Notes: generated from the sequence alone by a model not told the origin. Shown: positions 1 to 10,720, numbered from the stretch's first letter. The stretch is 33,486 nt of DNA from Haplomitrium mnioides (GCA_049999725.1 JBNGIS010020552.1:1-33486), one strand, 5' to 3'. Translations and numbers: made by a program.

Positions 1-1
1 G

Positions 2-199
2 ACCACAGACAATTGGCACAAGAATCACATCACCATTGGGCCAACGACTCATCAAATGAGAGTACCTGTGGATGGCGGTGGTAAAGAAACGAGTGACTCG
101 GAAAAAGAGACCACCGAGTATATATCTGATGATGAAGAATATGAGAGTGACATTTCTGAGGTGGACACCGACATGGAAGACTCATCGGAAGAAGAATGA
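2..199 (+). pseudogene. pol: end of gypsy protease plus acidic linker (G1, partial)
   Basis: The frame starting at base 2 reads through NWHKNHITIGPTTHQMRVPV and then an Asp/Glu/Ser-rich stretch to a TGA at 197-199. The first part matches the region just after the last protease strand in plant gypsy polyproteins. A parallel segment, HNWGNSTLVFG followed by an acidic stretch, occurs after the protease of element B in this window. The protease active site lies to the left of the window. The role of the acidic linker is unknown. The TGA could be a decayed codon or a natural end. The assignment rests on this internal comparison and general family knowledge. Confidence 0.6.
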
Positions 200-255
200 G
201 ATTCACCACGAATGTGTGCTATTGAGATTATGCCAAGGGAAATCGAAGAAGAAGC

Positions 256-1345
256 TTGAGTTCAAAAACATACATTGGCGACGGAGAAGTGGAACGACGT
301 ATTGCAACACTACGCTACGGAGAAGAAGTTACAAGTGAAGAAAGAGGGAAGTTTGAAGAACTTTTCCGTAAGTACATCCATGTTTTTGCTTTTGGATATG
401 AAGATTTAAAGAGGGTGACACTTGAAGAACATCGAATTGACTTGGAAAGCTCAGCCAAAGCGGTTCGACAAAAGCAAAGGCGGATGAATCCTTCAATTGG
501 GGAGTTTGTCAAAGCGAAGATCGATAAAATGAAGGAGCGGGGTTCATCTACGAGGCCGACAATTCAAAATGTGTTTCTCCCATCATGGTGGTCAAGAAGA
601 AAAATGGTAAGCTTCGAGCGTGTGTGGACTACAAGAAGTTAAATGCGGTTACGAAGAAAGATTATTATCCACTTCCATTCATTGATGAAATTCTTGAAGA
701 AGTTGTTGGACATGAGTGGTATTCCTTTGGAGATGGATATAGTGGGTATAAGCAAATTCCAATTGCATTGGAACATCAACGATTGACGACATTCACTAGT
801 CCTTGGAGTACGTTTTCTTTTTGAGTCATGTCTTTTGGATTATGCAATGCACCGGCAACCTTTCAAAGATTTATGAACAAAATCTTTGAGCCTTTCTTGG
901 GGAAGTTTGTGAGGGACTTCATCGACAATTTTGTGTATATGGGAGTAAGAAGGATCATGTTAACCACTTGGAGAAATTTCTTCAACGTTTGGATTCGGCG
1001 AAAGCATTTTTAAATCCGGAAAAATGCATATTTGGCTGTCGACAAGGAGTGTTGCTAGGGCACATCATTTCAAAAGATAGGGTGGGTATGGACCCAAAAA
1101 AGGTACTCAAGATTCTAGCCCTTCCTTTTCCAATCAATGTGACAAAGTTGCGCTCTTTCTTGGGAATGGTAAGTTACTATCGTCGCTTTATTTTGGATTT
1201 CTCGTCAAAAGCAATGGCATTGAACCACTACTTGAAGAAAACAGTAGAGTACTTGTTGATATTTAATGATGAAAGTGCCAAAGCATCATTTGAGTGTTTG
1301 AAGAAAGCGGTGACAAGTGCGCCGGTATTGGTCAAACCAAATTGG
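256..1345 (+). pseudogene. pol: Ty3/gypsy reverse transcriptase (G1), frameshifted
   Basis: This domain copies element RNA into cDNA in the cytoplasmic particle. The N-terminal part (256-540) reads in one frame. A shift near 540 leads into MVVKKKNGKLRACVDYKKLN (585 on) and the palm. After a TGA at 822 in the same frame comes [20 protein letters not shown]. The catalytic box reads FIDNFVYM at 918-941, where YxDD is expected, so the second catalytic aspartate is Asn. Another shift near 950 leads to the thumb/connection segment, with LGHIIS and LRSFLGMVSYYRRFILDF, up to about 1345. The domain order and motifs are complete, but the frameshifts, the stop and the D-to-N change make it inactive. Confidence 0.9.
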
Positions 1346-1740
1346 AGTGGAGTAAGCCATTTCTCTTATTTACGGATGCTTCAAATGTGGCTCTTAGATG
1401 CACTTTAAGTCAAAAAGACGAGGAGGGACATGATTATCCAATAGCCTTTGCAAGTCGACAAATGGTAATGGCCGAGAAGAACTATTCGGTAACAGAAAGG
1501 GAAGGTTTGGGTGTGATTTTTGGCATAAAAAAGTTTCATCATTATTTGTTGGGTGGAAGATTTACAATTGTAATTGACCAAAAGGTTTTGAAATATATTT
1601 TCAATAAGCCTAACGCTGAGGGAAGAATTGCTAGGTGGAAGCTTTTGTTGGCTGAATTTGACTATAGTATTGAAGATCGACCGAGAAGGAAGCATTTGAA
1701 CGCCGATATGCTATCACGGGCCTATGATGTGAGTGGCCAT
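1345..1740 (+). pseudogene. pol: Ty3/gypsy RNase H (G1)
   Basis: RNase H removes the RNA strand of the RNA:DNA hybrid during reverse transcription. It follows the RT connection after a frameshift near 1345 and is then open without interruption. The expected acidic residues are visible in order: TDAS (Asp codon 1375-1377), YSVTEREGL (Glu), the VIDQKVLKYIF strand, and LNADMLSR at the end (Asp). The motif AFASRQM lies between the first two. This is the best-preserved pol domain of G1. Its frame continues into the integrase, as expected for one polyprotein. Confidence 0.9.
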
Positions 1741-3096
1741 GAAGCGGTTGAGGAGGAGTTTCCGGATGAGAACATCTTCAACATGAGTGTTCTACATGAG
1801 GAGTACAATGATATTTACAACTACTTGTTGGAAGGAAGATATCCGGAGGGAATGAAGCAACGCAACAAGGCTGCCTTTGCTCGTAAGTGTCAACCTTATT
1901 CTTTGGTTGAAAATACCTTGTTTCGTCAAGGCTCTAATGGTCTTCTTCGAAAGGCGGTAAGCAAGAATCTAAGCCAACAATTGATGAATGAGTTTCATGA
2001 TGGAGTGTGTGGTGGGCACTTTGTGGGGAAAGTGACAGCATATAAAATTTTGGATGCAGGGTACCATTGGTGAGGTATGTTCAAAGATTGTTTGGAGTTT
2101 TTCAAGACATGCGATGTGTGTCAAACATTTGCAAAGAAGTCTACTTATCCTTCTCCTTTGCAACCGATTGCGCTTTTGGGTCCTTTTTAAAAGTGGGGAG
2201 TGGATATTGTTGGTCCTTTGACTCCAACTCCTCGAGGGAATTTGTATGTAGTGGTGGCAACGGATTACTTAAGCAAATGGGTAGAGGCTTGTCCTCTCAA
2301 GAAAGCTACGGAAGAGGAAGTGGGGAGATTTCTTTACGAACGAATCATCACAAGGTTTGGCTGCCCATTGGAGATTGTGACGGATAGAGGCTCACCATTT
2401 GTTAGTGGTGCCACTCGAGCAATGTTGGAGCATTTCTCTATCAAGTAACGAATGACTACATCATACAAGCCAAATGCAAATGGATTGGTGGAGCGGACCA
2501 ACTTTACACTTTGTCACATGTTGGCGAAAGATGCGGATTTAGAGGTGGCTAAGCATACTTGGGATAAGAGGTTCCATGCAATTCTTTGGGAGTATCGCAC
2601 CACAAGAAAGGCTTCAATTGGGTATACACCTTTTCGCCTCACTTATGGTTTAGAATCAATCTTACCTATTGAGTTTGATCTTCCTACGTTTAGAACTACA
2701 AGTGTGGAAAGAAATGAAGAAGGAAATTTGGAGAAGGCTACACGAACTCGCATCCAACAGTTGATGGAGCTCGAAGAAGCACGTGTGATGGCTGAGGTCA
2801 ATATTCACAAGGCCCAAGACCAGCAAAAGAGGAGTCATGACAAGAGATTTGGGAAGAGAAGACCTATGGTGTTTCAACAAGGAGATTGGGTGATGATATT
2901 CGACTCCATTCGTTATAAGCGAAAACAAAACAAGTTCTTACCAAGGTACTTTGGACCTTTTGTTGTGCAGAAAGTGTACTCTGATTACACTTATGACTTG
3001 TCTGAGCTAACAGGAATGCATTACGATCGGGTGAACTATGACAAGATGAAGCCATTTTACGCTCGTAAGGAAGAACTCACTCCGAAGGCAGAGTGA
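1741..3096 (+). pseudogene. pol: Ty3/gypsy integrase (G1), three in-frame stops
   Basis: Integrase inserts the cDNA into the host chromosome. The zinc-binding region is recognisable: EFHDGVCGGHF followed by CDVCQTF. The catalytic core begins at VDIVGPL. The DDE residues can be placed: Asp at 2203-2205, Asp at 2383-2385 (VTDRGSPF) and Glu at 2491-2493 (LVERTN). That gives 35 residues between the second Asp and the Glu, the classic DD35E spacing. The C-terminal part has a GPY/F-like segment (LPRYFGPFVVQKVY) and ends at a TGA just after 3093. In-frame stops lie at 2071 (TGA), 2188 (TAA) and 2446 (TAA). Each is explicable as a C-to-T change of an Arg or Gln codon, but this is inference. Confidence 0.92.
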
Positions 3097-3880
3097 AACC
3101 TTATAGGTAGGTAAAATGTGAAGGCATTGGATGGTTTTGTGAAGATTTTAATGTGCTTAAACCCCTATCATAGCATGGGATGCACTTTGATGAAGTATGG
3201 AGAAGACATAGAAGTTAAAAGAAGAAACTTAGATTTAATCGGTTTTCCTTAATATGTGTAGAATTGAGTACAGAGTAAATTTTGTTCTTACTATAAATGT
3301 TTAGAAGCTGATATTTTATAAAGAGATATAATATTGCTTAAGTAATTAGTACAAATTTACAAAGGTGAAAAAGCTCTTGTAAACCAAAAGTTATAACCGG
3401 TCAAAGTTACAAAAGAAAGCTTCAGAAAAGTCAAAAAAAAGAGTATCTACAAATTGAAAAATACAAATATTATTATATGGGTAGAAATCTTACTTGAAAA
3501 GCTTTCCAACAAGACACAGTACATGCAAATTGACTTAGTATTAATGATTTTATAGAGATTCTTCTAGAATAGACTAAAGAGGAGAAAAGTCAAGAAAAGT
3601 CAATTTGTTCTTTGACTTATTCTTTGAGGGAATCTCGAAGTATCATCTTAGGAATTGTTTGTAGGGACAAATAAAAGGTAGAAAAGTCTTGGACCAATTC
3701 TTGAGATTCTTTGACAAGAGAAGCTCCAAATGAGAAGTTTCTTCTTGAAGAAGAAAATAAAAGGTGGAGATACTTGAGGAGCACTTGTAGGAATTAATAA
3801 TTAGTGAGATAATCACCATAGATTCTTTACTTAGGGTGTTAGAATATTTAGTTTTACTCCTAGTAATTATCTAGACTAGT

Positions 3881-3886
3881 ATATAA
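3881..3886 (+). promoter_or_regulatory. TATA box of the G1 LTR
   Basis: The sequence GTATATAA sits just before the N gap. The same position in the inverted copy (C) reads GTATATAAGAAGGGGG on the - strand near 10034-10040. Conservation of this motif between two diverged LTR copies supports a U3 promoter with transcription starting about 30 bases downstream, inside the gap. Confidence 0.6.
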
Positions 3887-3986
3887 NNNNNNNNNNNNNN
3901 NNNNNNNNNNNNNNNNNNNNNNNNNNNNNNNNNNNNNNNNNNNNNNNNNNNNNNNNNNNNNNNNNNNNNNNNNNNNNNNNNNNNNN
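3887..3986. other. assembly gap, 100 N
   Basis: Exactly 100 N directly after the LTR TATA box. Two other gaps have the same length, so the size is a placeholder. Comparison with the C copy suggests that fewer than 100 bases are really missing here. Confidence 0.99.
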
Positions 3987-4299
3987 ATTTTAGATTTGAG
4001 AGTTGTGAGAGACCTTTGGAGAAGCGCTTGGAGGAGCTCTTGGAGGAGCTACTTTGAAGACTCACTCATTGGAGGGCAAGCACTTGAGGGGTAGTCTTTC
4101 ATAGAGTGAGGAGTGTGTTGAGAGTTAGAAGGGTGAGAGCAAGAGTGATTTGTGTGAGAGCATTTGGAGTAAAGAGTGAGGATTTCCAAAATATTTTTGT
4201 GTTGAGTATTCTTCCTTTGTAGATTTTGTTGTGTATTGATAATTGCAGCCACACTTCAACCCATCTCTCATATTCAATGTGCACTCAACATCAAAGTCA

Positions 4300-5248
4300 C
4301 ATGAGGAGAACCGGCGAAGCGTATAGTTTCACAGGTCGGGCCCATGATAAGTCACTATTTCGCATCCATTCCCTTGGTCTCCAGTTGGGCTTCCTATCGG
4401 ATCCACATTAAGTGGTCTCTCCACTTAGGGAGGCTAATCGAAATCCATTTACCCAGGGCTTCCCCATTTTCTGCTAAGTCCCGCGGACTCTCTGGGAATG
4501 CCACGTGTCCCTTAATCCATGAAGCGTAGTGGGACTGCCACGTTTCCGCAGCTCCCCACGGAGTTCCTGAGTCCGTAACCATGATCCATTGTTGTTTCGT
4601 CCTTCTCGCTTAGCCTCACCGTTGCCTTAAGGAATCCTCCATGTCGCCGTAATAGTGACCAGTCTTCACTTCGTCAGTTGTCGCTTCGCCATCACTTCGG
4701 ACCCGTCGGATCTTCCTTCACAGATTCCTGTTAAGTAGGGAACCCACATAGGGAGGCTGATCGGATCCAACTTAACTGGTCCTCCCCACATCAGGGGATC
4801 AAGCGGAACCACTTTAACAGGTCTCCCCACTTAGGAAGGCTCGGTTCCGATGTTTGTCCGGTTGTACCCTCTGATGAACTTCTTTCGATACTTGCATCGG
4901 ACTCCCACCCTTCCTCTTTCAAGAGGACTTCGGATTGCGGGAAAGCATTTGTGTTTACTTGGAGAAAGAGGCGTCCCCCGATCTCTGGTGTTGTCGTTGC
5001 TCCCCGATGCATGTCGCCCTTGTCCCCTACCTTGAATCCACCATTCTGACTTGCTGGGCGACCCGTTATCCTTCGTTATGGCTTCCTACCCTGCCTTGCT
5101 GACGCGCGACCTTCCTTGAACCTTGTCCTGTGGTCTCCTCGGCCTAACACTCCATTGCGACTCTCCTCTGCTCTCCCGATCCCCTTCGCTCTGCCTCGTC
5201 TTCCTCTCTCTTCCGGTCCCTTCCTTTCTGGTCTTCCTAGCGCTGACA
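4300..5248 (-). repeat. truncated 3' LTR of element A
   Basis: GC-rich, no coding content. It resembles the last ~750 bases of the B LTRs (plus-strand order). Shared features are the hairpin TAAGTGG/CCACTTA at 4409-4427 followed by GGGAGGC, repeated GCCACGT phrases, and C/T-rich sequence up to the end GCTGACA at 5248. The B LTRs end GGCTGACA and GGTTGACA. The left part of the LTR is missing, so this copy is about 950 bases against ~3.8 kb in B. Divergence from B is high, so the homology is partial and judged by eye. Confidence 0.55.
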
Positions 5249-5381
5249 TTTCTAGATCTTGCCCTCTTCCTTCATAATATGAATCCGATTCCGATACTTC
5301 GGATTGGAAGAATGAAGTAACATGTGCTTACCTTCCGATTAGAGTTAATGTGTTGCTTTCCGCTCATCTTACCACTTCAGA

Positions 5382-5678
5382 CTAGAGAATTATCATCGCT
5401 TCCGCTTCTGGTCCCTTATAAACCGCATTAGCTCCTGTTCCACTGGCTGACACCTGGTACACGAGCTCGGGTGGCTCTTCTTGCACATACTCTACCTCTT
5501 CATGGTACCACTCAGGTGGGTCCTCCCTTTCATAGAGAATAGGTGTCTCATCTAGGGGACATTCTTGTGGGGAGTGCCCATAGGTTCTGCACTTCACGCA
5601 CCATACATGCGCCCTTTGTAACAACAATTTTTTCCCTTTTGGCTTCAGGCCTTCAAAATGGATTGTCATGGCCTCCAA
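5382..5678 (-). pseudogene. gag: Gag C-terminal part with zinc knuckle (element A)
   Basis: The - strand frame reads WCVKCRTYGHSPQECP, a CX2CX4HX4C zinc knuckle that would bind element RNA, then an acidic tail with EYVQEEPPELVYQVS. The same order (GVWCVKCKQHEHSPQECP, then EYVLEEAPKTVYQIS) is found in element B at 18930-19232, which confirms the family. The frame is the same as in the 5916-6200 fragment, but stops and a Lys/Glu-rich region separate the two. In A nothing protease-like follows before the 3' LTR begins at 5248. The 5249-5381 stretch is non-coding by eye. Confidence 0.75.
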
Positions 5679-5915
5679 TTTTGCATTAATATCCTCTATG
5701 GGGTTTTTCGCCCCCCTCCTTTTGCTGGTCTCTACTCCAGCACCTCTATCATAGGACCGGTGGCCCTTTTTCTCCTTGGCCTCCTTATGCTTGTCATGTT
5801 TTTTGCCCCTCTTCTCTTTGGCCTCTTTTTTCTTCTTGCTCCTTTTCTTCTTCAGCCTCCTATAGGACCTTTCATCCTCTAAGCTTTATGGGCTGCTCTC
5901 GCTCTCAGATTCATA

Positions 5916-6200
5916 TTATGAAGAGGAACTAGCATAAGAGCTATCCTCTTGACTAGAACTTTTCGAAAAACTTTCAGACTCATCCCTTCTCTTTGTCTTC
6001 CTCTTCGAGCTTGACACCTTAGCCTTGACATAGGATTGGGCTTTTTCTACTGCTTGCTCAAGACATATAGGTTTGGATCTCCTCACCCAGGCCTCTAAAC
6101 TTCTGGGTAGGGCTGAAATTAACCAAGAGGTAAGCATCCCATCCGATGCAAGGGGTTGATCTGTTAGGCCATTCGCTGGAATTGTTGCAGAAATTTCCAC
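5916..6200 (-). pseudogene. gag: Gag capsid C-terminal fragment with Ser-rich tail (element A)
   Basis: The segment LTSWLISALPRSLEAWVRRS, then EQAVEKAQSYVKAKV, is a close match to the B capsid segment (MLTAWFLAALPRGIGSWVRQ, then EEAVNSIRSHVKASL) at 19379-19747. It is the second half of the retrotransposon Gag domain that builds the particle. It is followed by a Lys/Ser-rich low-complexity tail. Frameshifts separate it from the N-terminal fragment at 6340-6693. It is non-functional. Confidence 0.75.
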
Positions 6201-6339
6201 ATCGATTCGGTTTTCTTCATCTCCATTTGGCCAATCTTGATCAAGGCCTCTAATTCCCCTCCTATTTTTTGAATTCTTCCAAGAAGGCTATCTTGAAGGT
6301 GTCCTAATTCCTTTTGGTGGCATCTGGTAGGGTCTGGTA

Positions 6340-6693
6340 CTAAGGACCAACCTCCCCCTTAAACACCCTAGGGAGAATGGCTTCCTTAATGAGGTTCTCT
6401 CCATTGGCATAAGCTGTGCCTTCAAACTCATCCAACCACTCATCCGGGTCCTCTCTGATAGATCCCCAGAATGTTTTGTATCTAAACTGGAACCTATGCG
6501 TTACATACCCTATATTGGCCATTGGGCTGCTGGGTTGTACAGAACAGGGAGCTCTAATCGCCCTTTCAAGACTCCTTCCACTTCTAAGGGAGATTCCTCC
6601 TTTATCAAAACAAGGCAACCTCCTTGGCTGATCTTCTTCCACTTCTGGTGCTAGGCTGCTCCCAGAATTCCATAATTCTTTTCCTTGCTCCAC
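6340..6693 (-). pseudogene. gag: Gag capsid N-terminal fragment (element A)
   Basis: The C-terminal half reads FQFRYKTFWGSIREDPDEWL, then an FEGTAYANGE motif and FKGEVGP. This is the typical start of a gypsy Gag domain (F-G-...-DP-x-WL-x-x-F-E, then a small helix with NGE and a closing FxGEA). The B copy at 19853-20065 has FKYRSFKGRPKDDPDAWLDD and AAANGEAHVK. The N-terminal ~60 residues are of unknown nature and may be leader sequence. A stop follows GEVGP, where B also has a stop, so that codon may have decayed in a common ancestor or twice. Confidence 0.75.
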
Positions 6694-7058
6694 TATTTAC
6701 TTAACAAATTAATGCAAGGTTAAGTTCCAGAACTCTTTCGTCTTGCCGTGATCGCCAAAAAAATGTATGTCAGCCCTGTGGTCGGTCCCTTATCTCCGTT
6801 CCGACAGATTTGCACCAACTTAAAGGCTGATTTGTGTTTCGAGACCTTTTGTGAGAGGGGCTTTGCACCAATTTGACCCCATTTCTTACGTACCTACTCT
6901 GTAGTAACTACAACACCGCCTTACAACAACCAAGTGCACCACATGCATTCACACACCTACAACCAACACCTGCTCTTCCACTACAACCAATAGACTCGAG
7001 TAGTATTTCGTAATATTTCAATGGTCCACAAATACTCTAGTTCTAATGAGCCTCTGGC
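6694..7058 (-). other. leader between primer-binding site and gag (element A)
   Basis: About 365 bases without a convincing reading frame. It would be the 5' untranslated leader of A. I see no conserved motif that I can name. Confidence 0.4.
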
Positions 7059-7078
7059 GTGTCCTCCTTCTAGCGCCA
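7059..7078 (-). other. primer-binding site of element A
   Basis: On the - strand this reads TGGCGCTAGAAGGAGGACAC, starting with the TGG that pairs with a tRNA CCA end. It sits a few bases inside the LTR edge at 7084. Element B has TGGCGCTAGAAGGAGGGCC at the same place. The conserved 16 bases in two diverged copies are strong support. I cannot name the tRNA from memory with confidence. Confidence 0.75.
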
Positions 7079-8819
7079 AAAGATGCAAGTCACACCCCTT
7101 CTTCAGGCCTTAACCTCCAGAGGTGCCACTGTGGAAGACAAGGGCGAACAAAGCAGAGGATCTAGTTCTTTTATGAGATGGCCCATTGCAAGTTATCTCT
7201 TTGGGGCCTTAAGGAGTTCCTCTTTGCCTCTTAGCCCTTTCCACGGATCCACAATTACTTCAACAGCAATCCTACTCAATCATACACAATTCCCCAAATG
7301 CACACATGCATAGACTAAGGTCCTTCTGAGGGCAATCCAGAGTACAATTCAGGAGTCCAAATTTGGACCCGAACACCTTGTGTACAAAATGGAAACAGTT
7401 CTCAGCATCCGAAACACCATGATGCAATGTCAATAACTCTGACTTCCCATTTGTAGGGTGTTCCCAATGTCTAAACAAGTCGAGATGCAGGTGTACTCCA
7501 AATCCTAGGAGCTTTACAGAAAATACAAGCAAAAAAAATTCTAACTATGACACACATGCATAGCCATATACACATACACACTGCTCCGTCCATGTTGTAG
7601 GCCCTTCCACATCCCAAGATCCAAGCTTTTCAACAAATTTCCCTCGATCAGCAACTCTAGTCTTCCTTCAATTCCTCACCCACGCACTCTCATCCAGATA
7701 GTTTTTCAACTTCTCTCATGAGAAGCCTTGAATTTACTTCCTCAAGCTTAGAAGAGGATTTCTTTAACTTCCACCTCTGGAAGATAGTCCTCTCGACTGC
7801 TGGCCACCCACTCCACCTCGAGCTTCGAATGGATCTTCTCCGCAGTGCGCAGGCACTAACGCAACCACTTGTCTCTTGGCTCCACTTGAGAAATTCAACC
7901 AGAAACTCCCCTAAGCGCCCTTGAGATTGATGCTCCTACACAGACGATGTTGAGACAACCCCAAGATCCCCCCTTGACAGCCTCTCCCGAATTCAAGACA
8001 GAAAGAACCCCCTTCATCTTCAAGTAGCGATACACCTCCAAATGCTGGTCCACCAGCAGCGATGAGTACACCTGGATCGCTTGAGACTATAGAGGTCCAT
8101 GCTCATTGATTCTCAGTGCCCCTCCAATCCACCTCCAACCCCAGTAGCCCTCCTGCACGAGTCCACTCGCCTCACGTGAATCTTCCCTGGAATTCTTTCC
8201 TCCCTCACTCGCTACGTCTTCCTCTTAGAGATAGCTTGAGCACCCTAATTTTGCATGTTCATCAACTCCCCAAACGTTGCAACGCATCAATCTATACTCC
8301 CCCCGGCACACATGTTTTCTGCCCAGCATTTCTTGCTCAAGAAGATCCTCCCTTTCCTCCCCGCGGCAATTTTTCCAGTTAGCAACCATTTCTAGGCGTG
8401 GTGACACCTATCTGTACGGTCGAGGGCTAGTCCAAAGTTAACGATCATCCCTGAAGTCCTGCCAGGTCGGGAGAAGACAACCTCAGTGTAGCTTGAAGGT
8501 ATGTCCACTTTAGTATATTGAGAAAGGGAACCAGTCGTCGCTCTGCAGGTTGGATCCAACGAATTAGTCCCAAGCAAGATCAGAAGAAGAAATGTCTAAA
8601 GAGGTAGTGGCCAATGGAACCTAGACTATTTGCTCCAATGTAGTAATCTTGGTAGAGACCCAAAGCCAAGGTCTGAAGAGATCTGTTCTGCAGCAAGATC
8701 CGAGGTTGCGTCCAAAGAGTGGAAGGTCCGCTGATCAACCCGGAAATTGAATGTCCGACGTATCCCATGGTCTGATTCGCAGTAATCCGAGGGCTGATCC
8801 ACAACTTTCCTCGGCTGCT

Positions 8820-9252
8820 CCCCAATTTCACTCAAGTTGCTCTCTAAGTGCCTCGTTTTCGAAATTTCTCACGAACTTCTCCAAGGTTGCCACATCTACG
8901 AAGTTCCTCACGGATGCAAGGCTGCCACGTCTACAAAGTTCTCCACGGATTTTTGCAAGGCTGCTACATTTCCAATGTCGCGCCGTCCGCCGCCACCAGC
9001 AAGGTGGAAGTTGGACCACCATTGACCCTTTGATTCCAAAGTTGGCTGCCTTCCGATGTCTTCCACGGACTCCTCCAAAGTTGTACCTTACATTGTAACC
9101 CGCGGGCTCCTCCAAGGCTGCCACATCGCCAAAGTTTCCCACGGACTCCTTGAAGTCGCCACATTGCCGAAGTTCCCCACGAACTCCTACAAGGCTGCCA
9201 TGTTTATGAAGTTCCCTACGGATTTGTCCAAGGCTGCCATATTTCCGTTGTC
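8820..9252. repeat. GC-rich tandem array, left part (in LTR of A)
   Basis: Contains recurring phrases such as GGACTCCTCCAAAGTTGTACC (first 20 bases at 9065), CAAGGCTGCCACGTCT, AAGTTCCCCACGGA and GCAAGGTGGAAGTTGGACC (9001). The block 8954-9250 repeats at 10906-11215 with modest divergence. The array is not coding; frames are open on both strands only because of the repeats. Confidence 0.75.
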
Positions 9253-9566
9253 GTAGTACGCGTTTCCTTCTCTGGGAATACACAGGGTATCTGGTTGTAG
9301 CTAGTAAACACACATCAACACATTGGTCGCATAGACATTGTTGGAATTGCTCCTTTTTTGCAAGCACCAACGCGTTTGAAATTTCTGCCTACCACAATAC
9401 AAATATATGGACCTCGCAAATTGCTTGAATTAGAATAGGAAACACAAATAGGTTAGGATTTGCCAAAATTTGTTCCATTCTTTCCACTCCAAATTGTTCA
9501 ACCAACCGTTGACGAATATGGATCTTAGCCACTATAAATACTTGTACTACGATGGTCATTCCTTAG

Positions 9567-9870
9567 TCACCTGTTGAAACCGTTAAGAACTCTCTCCTTG
9601 ATGCGATGGAATGATCGTTCATGCTCCACGGTCCATACCCACTCCGTTGAAGAGTATAAACGTTGATACAATGGTGCAACCAAATAGGCAAAGTCGTTTA
9701 GCAAGAATAAGTAATAGTTTATCAAGTTGATAAAACATTTCAACTCATTGTTGTTGCGTAGTGGCGGTACATTGTCTATTCGTCTCACAATTTCAGCAAT
9801 TCGTAGCCACTTTCCCGTCACGTCTTCACTTGACATCCAAAACTCGTTGCTTGATTGAAAATCCCTAGGT
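9567..9870 (-). pseudogene. pol: RT connection fragment of a gypsy element (in C)
   Basis: The - strand frame reads FINLINYYLFLLNDFAYLVA, then APLYQRL, then WTVEHERSFHRIKERVL. This is the RT connection region of Ty3/gypsy pol. In G1 the same place reads FLGMVSYYRRFILDFSSKAM. The open frame extends upstream to 9935, but its first ~20 residues (starting MGKRLEELLEELL) come from LTR sequence: the same bases, GAAGCGCTTGGAGGAGCTC, are in the G1 LTR at 4021. The frame is thus a chimera made by a deletion that joined LTR to pol. The palm with YxDD, RNase H and integrase are absent. Confidence 0.7.
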
Positions 9871-9879
9871 GATTGTCCT

Positions 9880-10720
9880 CCTCCAATAAGTCTTCTTAGT
9901 AGCTCTTCCAAGAGCTCCTCCAAGCGCTTCCCCAATAGTTCTCTAAGAATGAGCTCCCCTAATGAAGTCTAAGCTCAAGCCTCTCCAAGCTCAAAATGAA
10001 AACTAGGTCCCCTTTGCTCTCTCTTCCCCCTTCTTATATACTAGTCTACTTAATTACTACTAGTAAAATCTAGAGATGCTTTTACCCTCGGTAAAAGCTA
10101 GCCTTTTAATTTTAAATTCAAAAGTATCTCCTAGAATATCTACTAAAGTATCCTTGCCTTTTTCCCAAGAAGCTTCTCATTTAGAGCTTTTCTCAAAAGT
10201 AGTCCTAAAGTAACTTTAACTTTTTCTTACTTTTTCAAGAAGAAGCTTCTCATTTGGAGCTTCCCTTGACTAAGAATATGACCTAGTCAGCTGATTCTCT
10301 TTTATTTGTACCTAATACAAAAGCTACTTTCATATTTCGAGATTCCCTCAAAGAGCAAGTCAAAGATTAAAGTAGCTTTTCGTGACTTTTCTCCTTTTTA
10401 GTGCTTCTAGAAGAATCCCTCTAAAATCCTTGATACTAGTCCAAATTGCATGTATTATATCTTGTTGGAAATATTATTAAATAATCTTTCTGCCTATAAA
10501 ATAATATATTCATTTGATGTTATCCATATACTCTCTGTTTTGACTTTTTAGTCGAGTCTTACTTGACCTTTGACCAATTATAACTCCTGGTTTACAATAG
10601 ATTTTTCACTTTTGTAAATTGATACTAGCTACATTTAACATAAATAATATGTCTATGAAATATTAACTCCAATTCTTACCTAATAAGAACTCAGTTTACT
10701 CTGTACAGATTTTGCTGAAA
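9880..10720 (-). repeat. G1-type LTR copy, inverted relative to G1 (in C)
   Basis: Reverse complement matches the G1 LTR in order: GTACAGAGTAAA near 10700, the TTTACAAAAGTGAAAAATC stretch near 10605, CTCTTTGAGGGAATCTCGAA near 10345, ACTAGTATATAAG near 10040 (TATA box), and GAAGCGCTTGGAGGAGCTC near 9930. This copy is free of N through the TATA and start region, so it shows what the 3887 gap hides. Confidence 0.75.

Larger units (their letters stand above)
1..4290 (+). mobile_element. Ty3/gypsy retrotransposon G1, 3' part (protease end to 3' LTR)
   Basis: Going left to right on the + strand I can read the end of an aspartic protease region, reverse transcriptase, RNase H, integrase and then a non-coding block that behaves as an LTR. 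The order RT, RNase H, integrase is diagnostic of Ty3/gypsy. The element enters the window already inside pol, so gag and the 5' LTR lie outside. The reading frame changes near 540, 950 and 1345 and meets stops at 822, 2071, 2188 and 2446, so it is not functional. The right boundary near 4290 is estimated from where LTR-like sequence gives way to the GC-rich LTR of element A. No chromodomain is visible after the integrase. Confidence 0.9.
3255..4290 (+). repeat. 3' LTR of G1 (approximate limits)
   Basis: This non-coding block follows the integrase by about 150 bases. It is recognised as an LTR because a diverged copy lies on the opposite strand at about 9880-10720 (fragment C). Shared landmarks are GTACAGAGTAAA near 3270, a stretch with TACAAATTTACAAAGGTGAAAA near 3350, TCTTTGAGGGAATCTCGAA near 3623, CTAGACTAGTATATAA at 3871-3886 and GAAGCGCTTGGAGGAGCTCT at 4021-4040. 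I could not fix the TG start or the CA end; both limits are estimates. The 3097-3254 stretch before it holds no gene I can recognise. Confidence 0.65.

Noticed and set aside
8828-9370. 180-residue - strand frame with repeated GVRGEL/RR-like phrases, suggesting a repeat protein
   Set aside because: It lies in the GC-rich tandem array, which is open in several frames on both strands. No start, domain or codon bias supports a protein.
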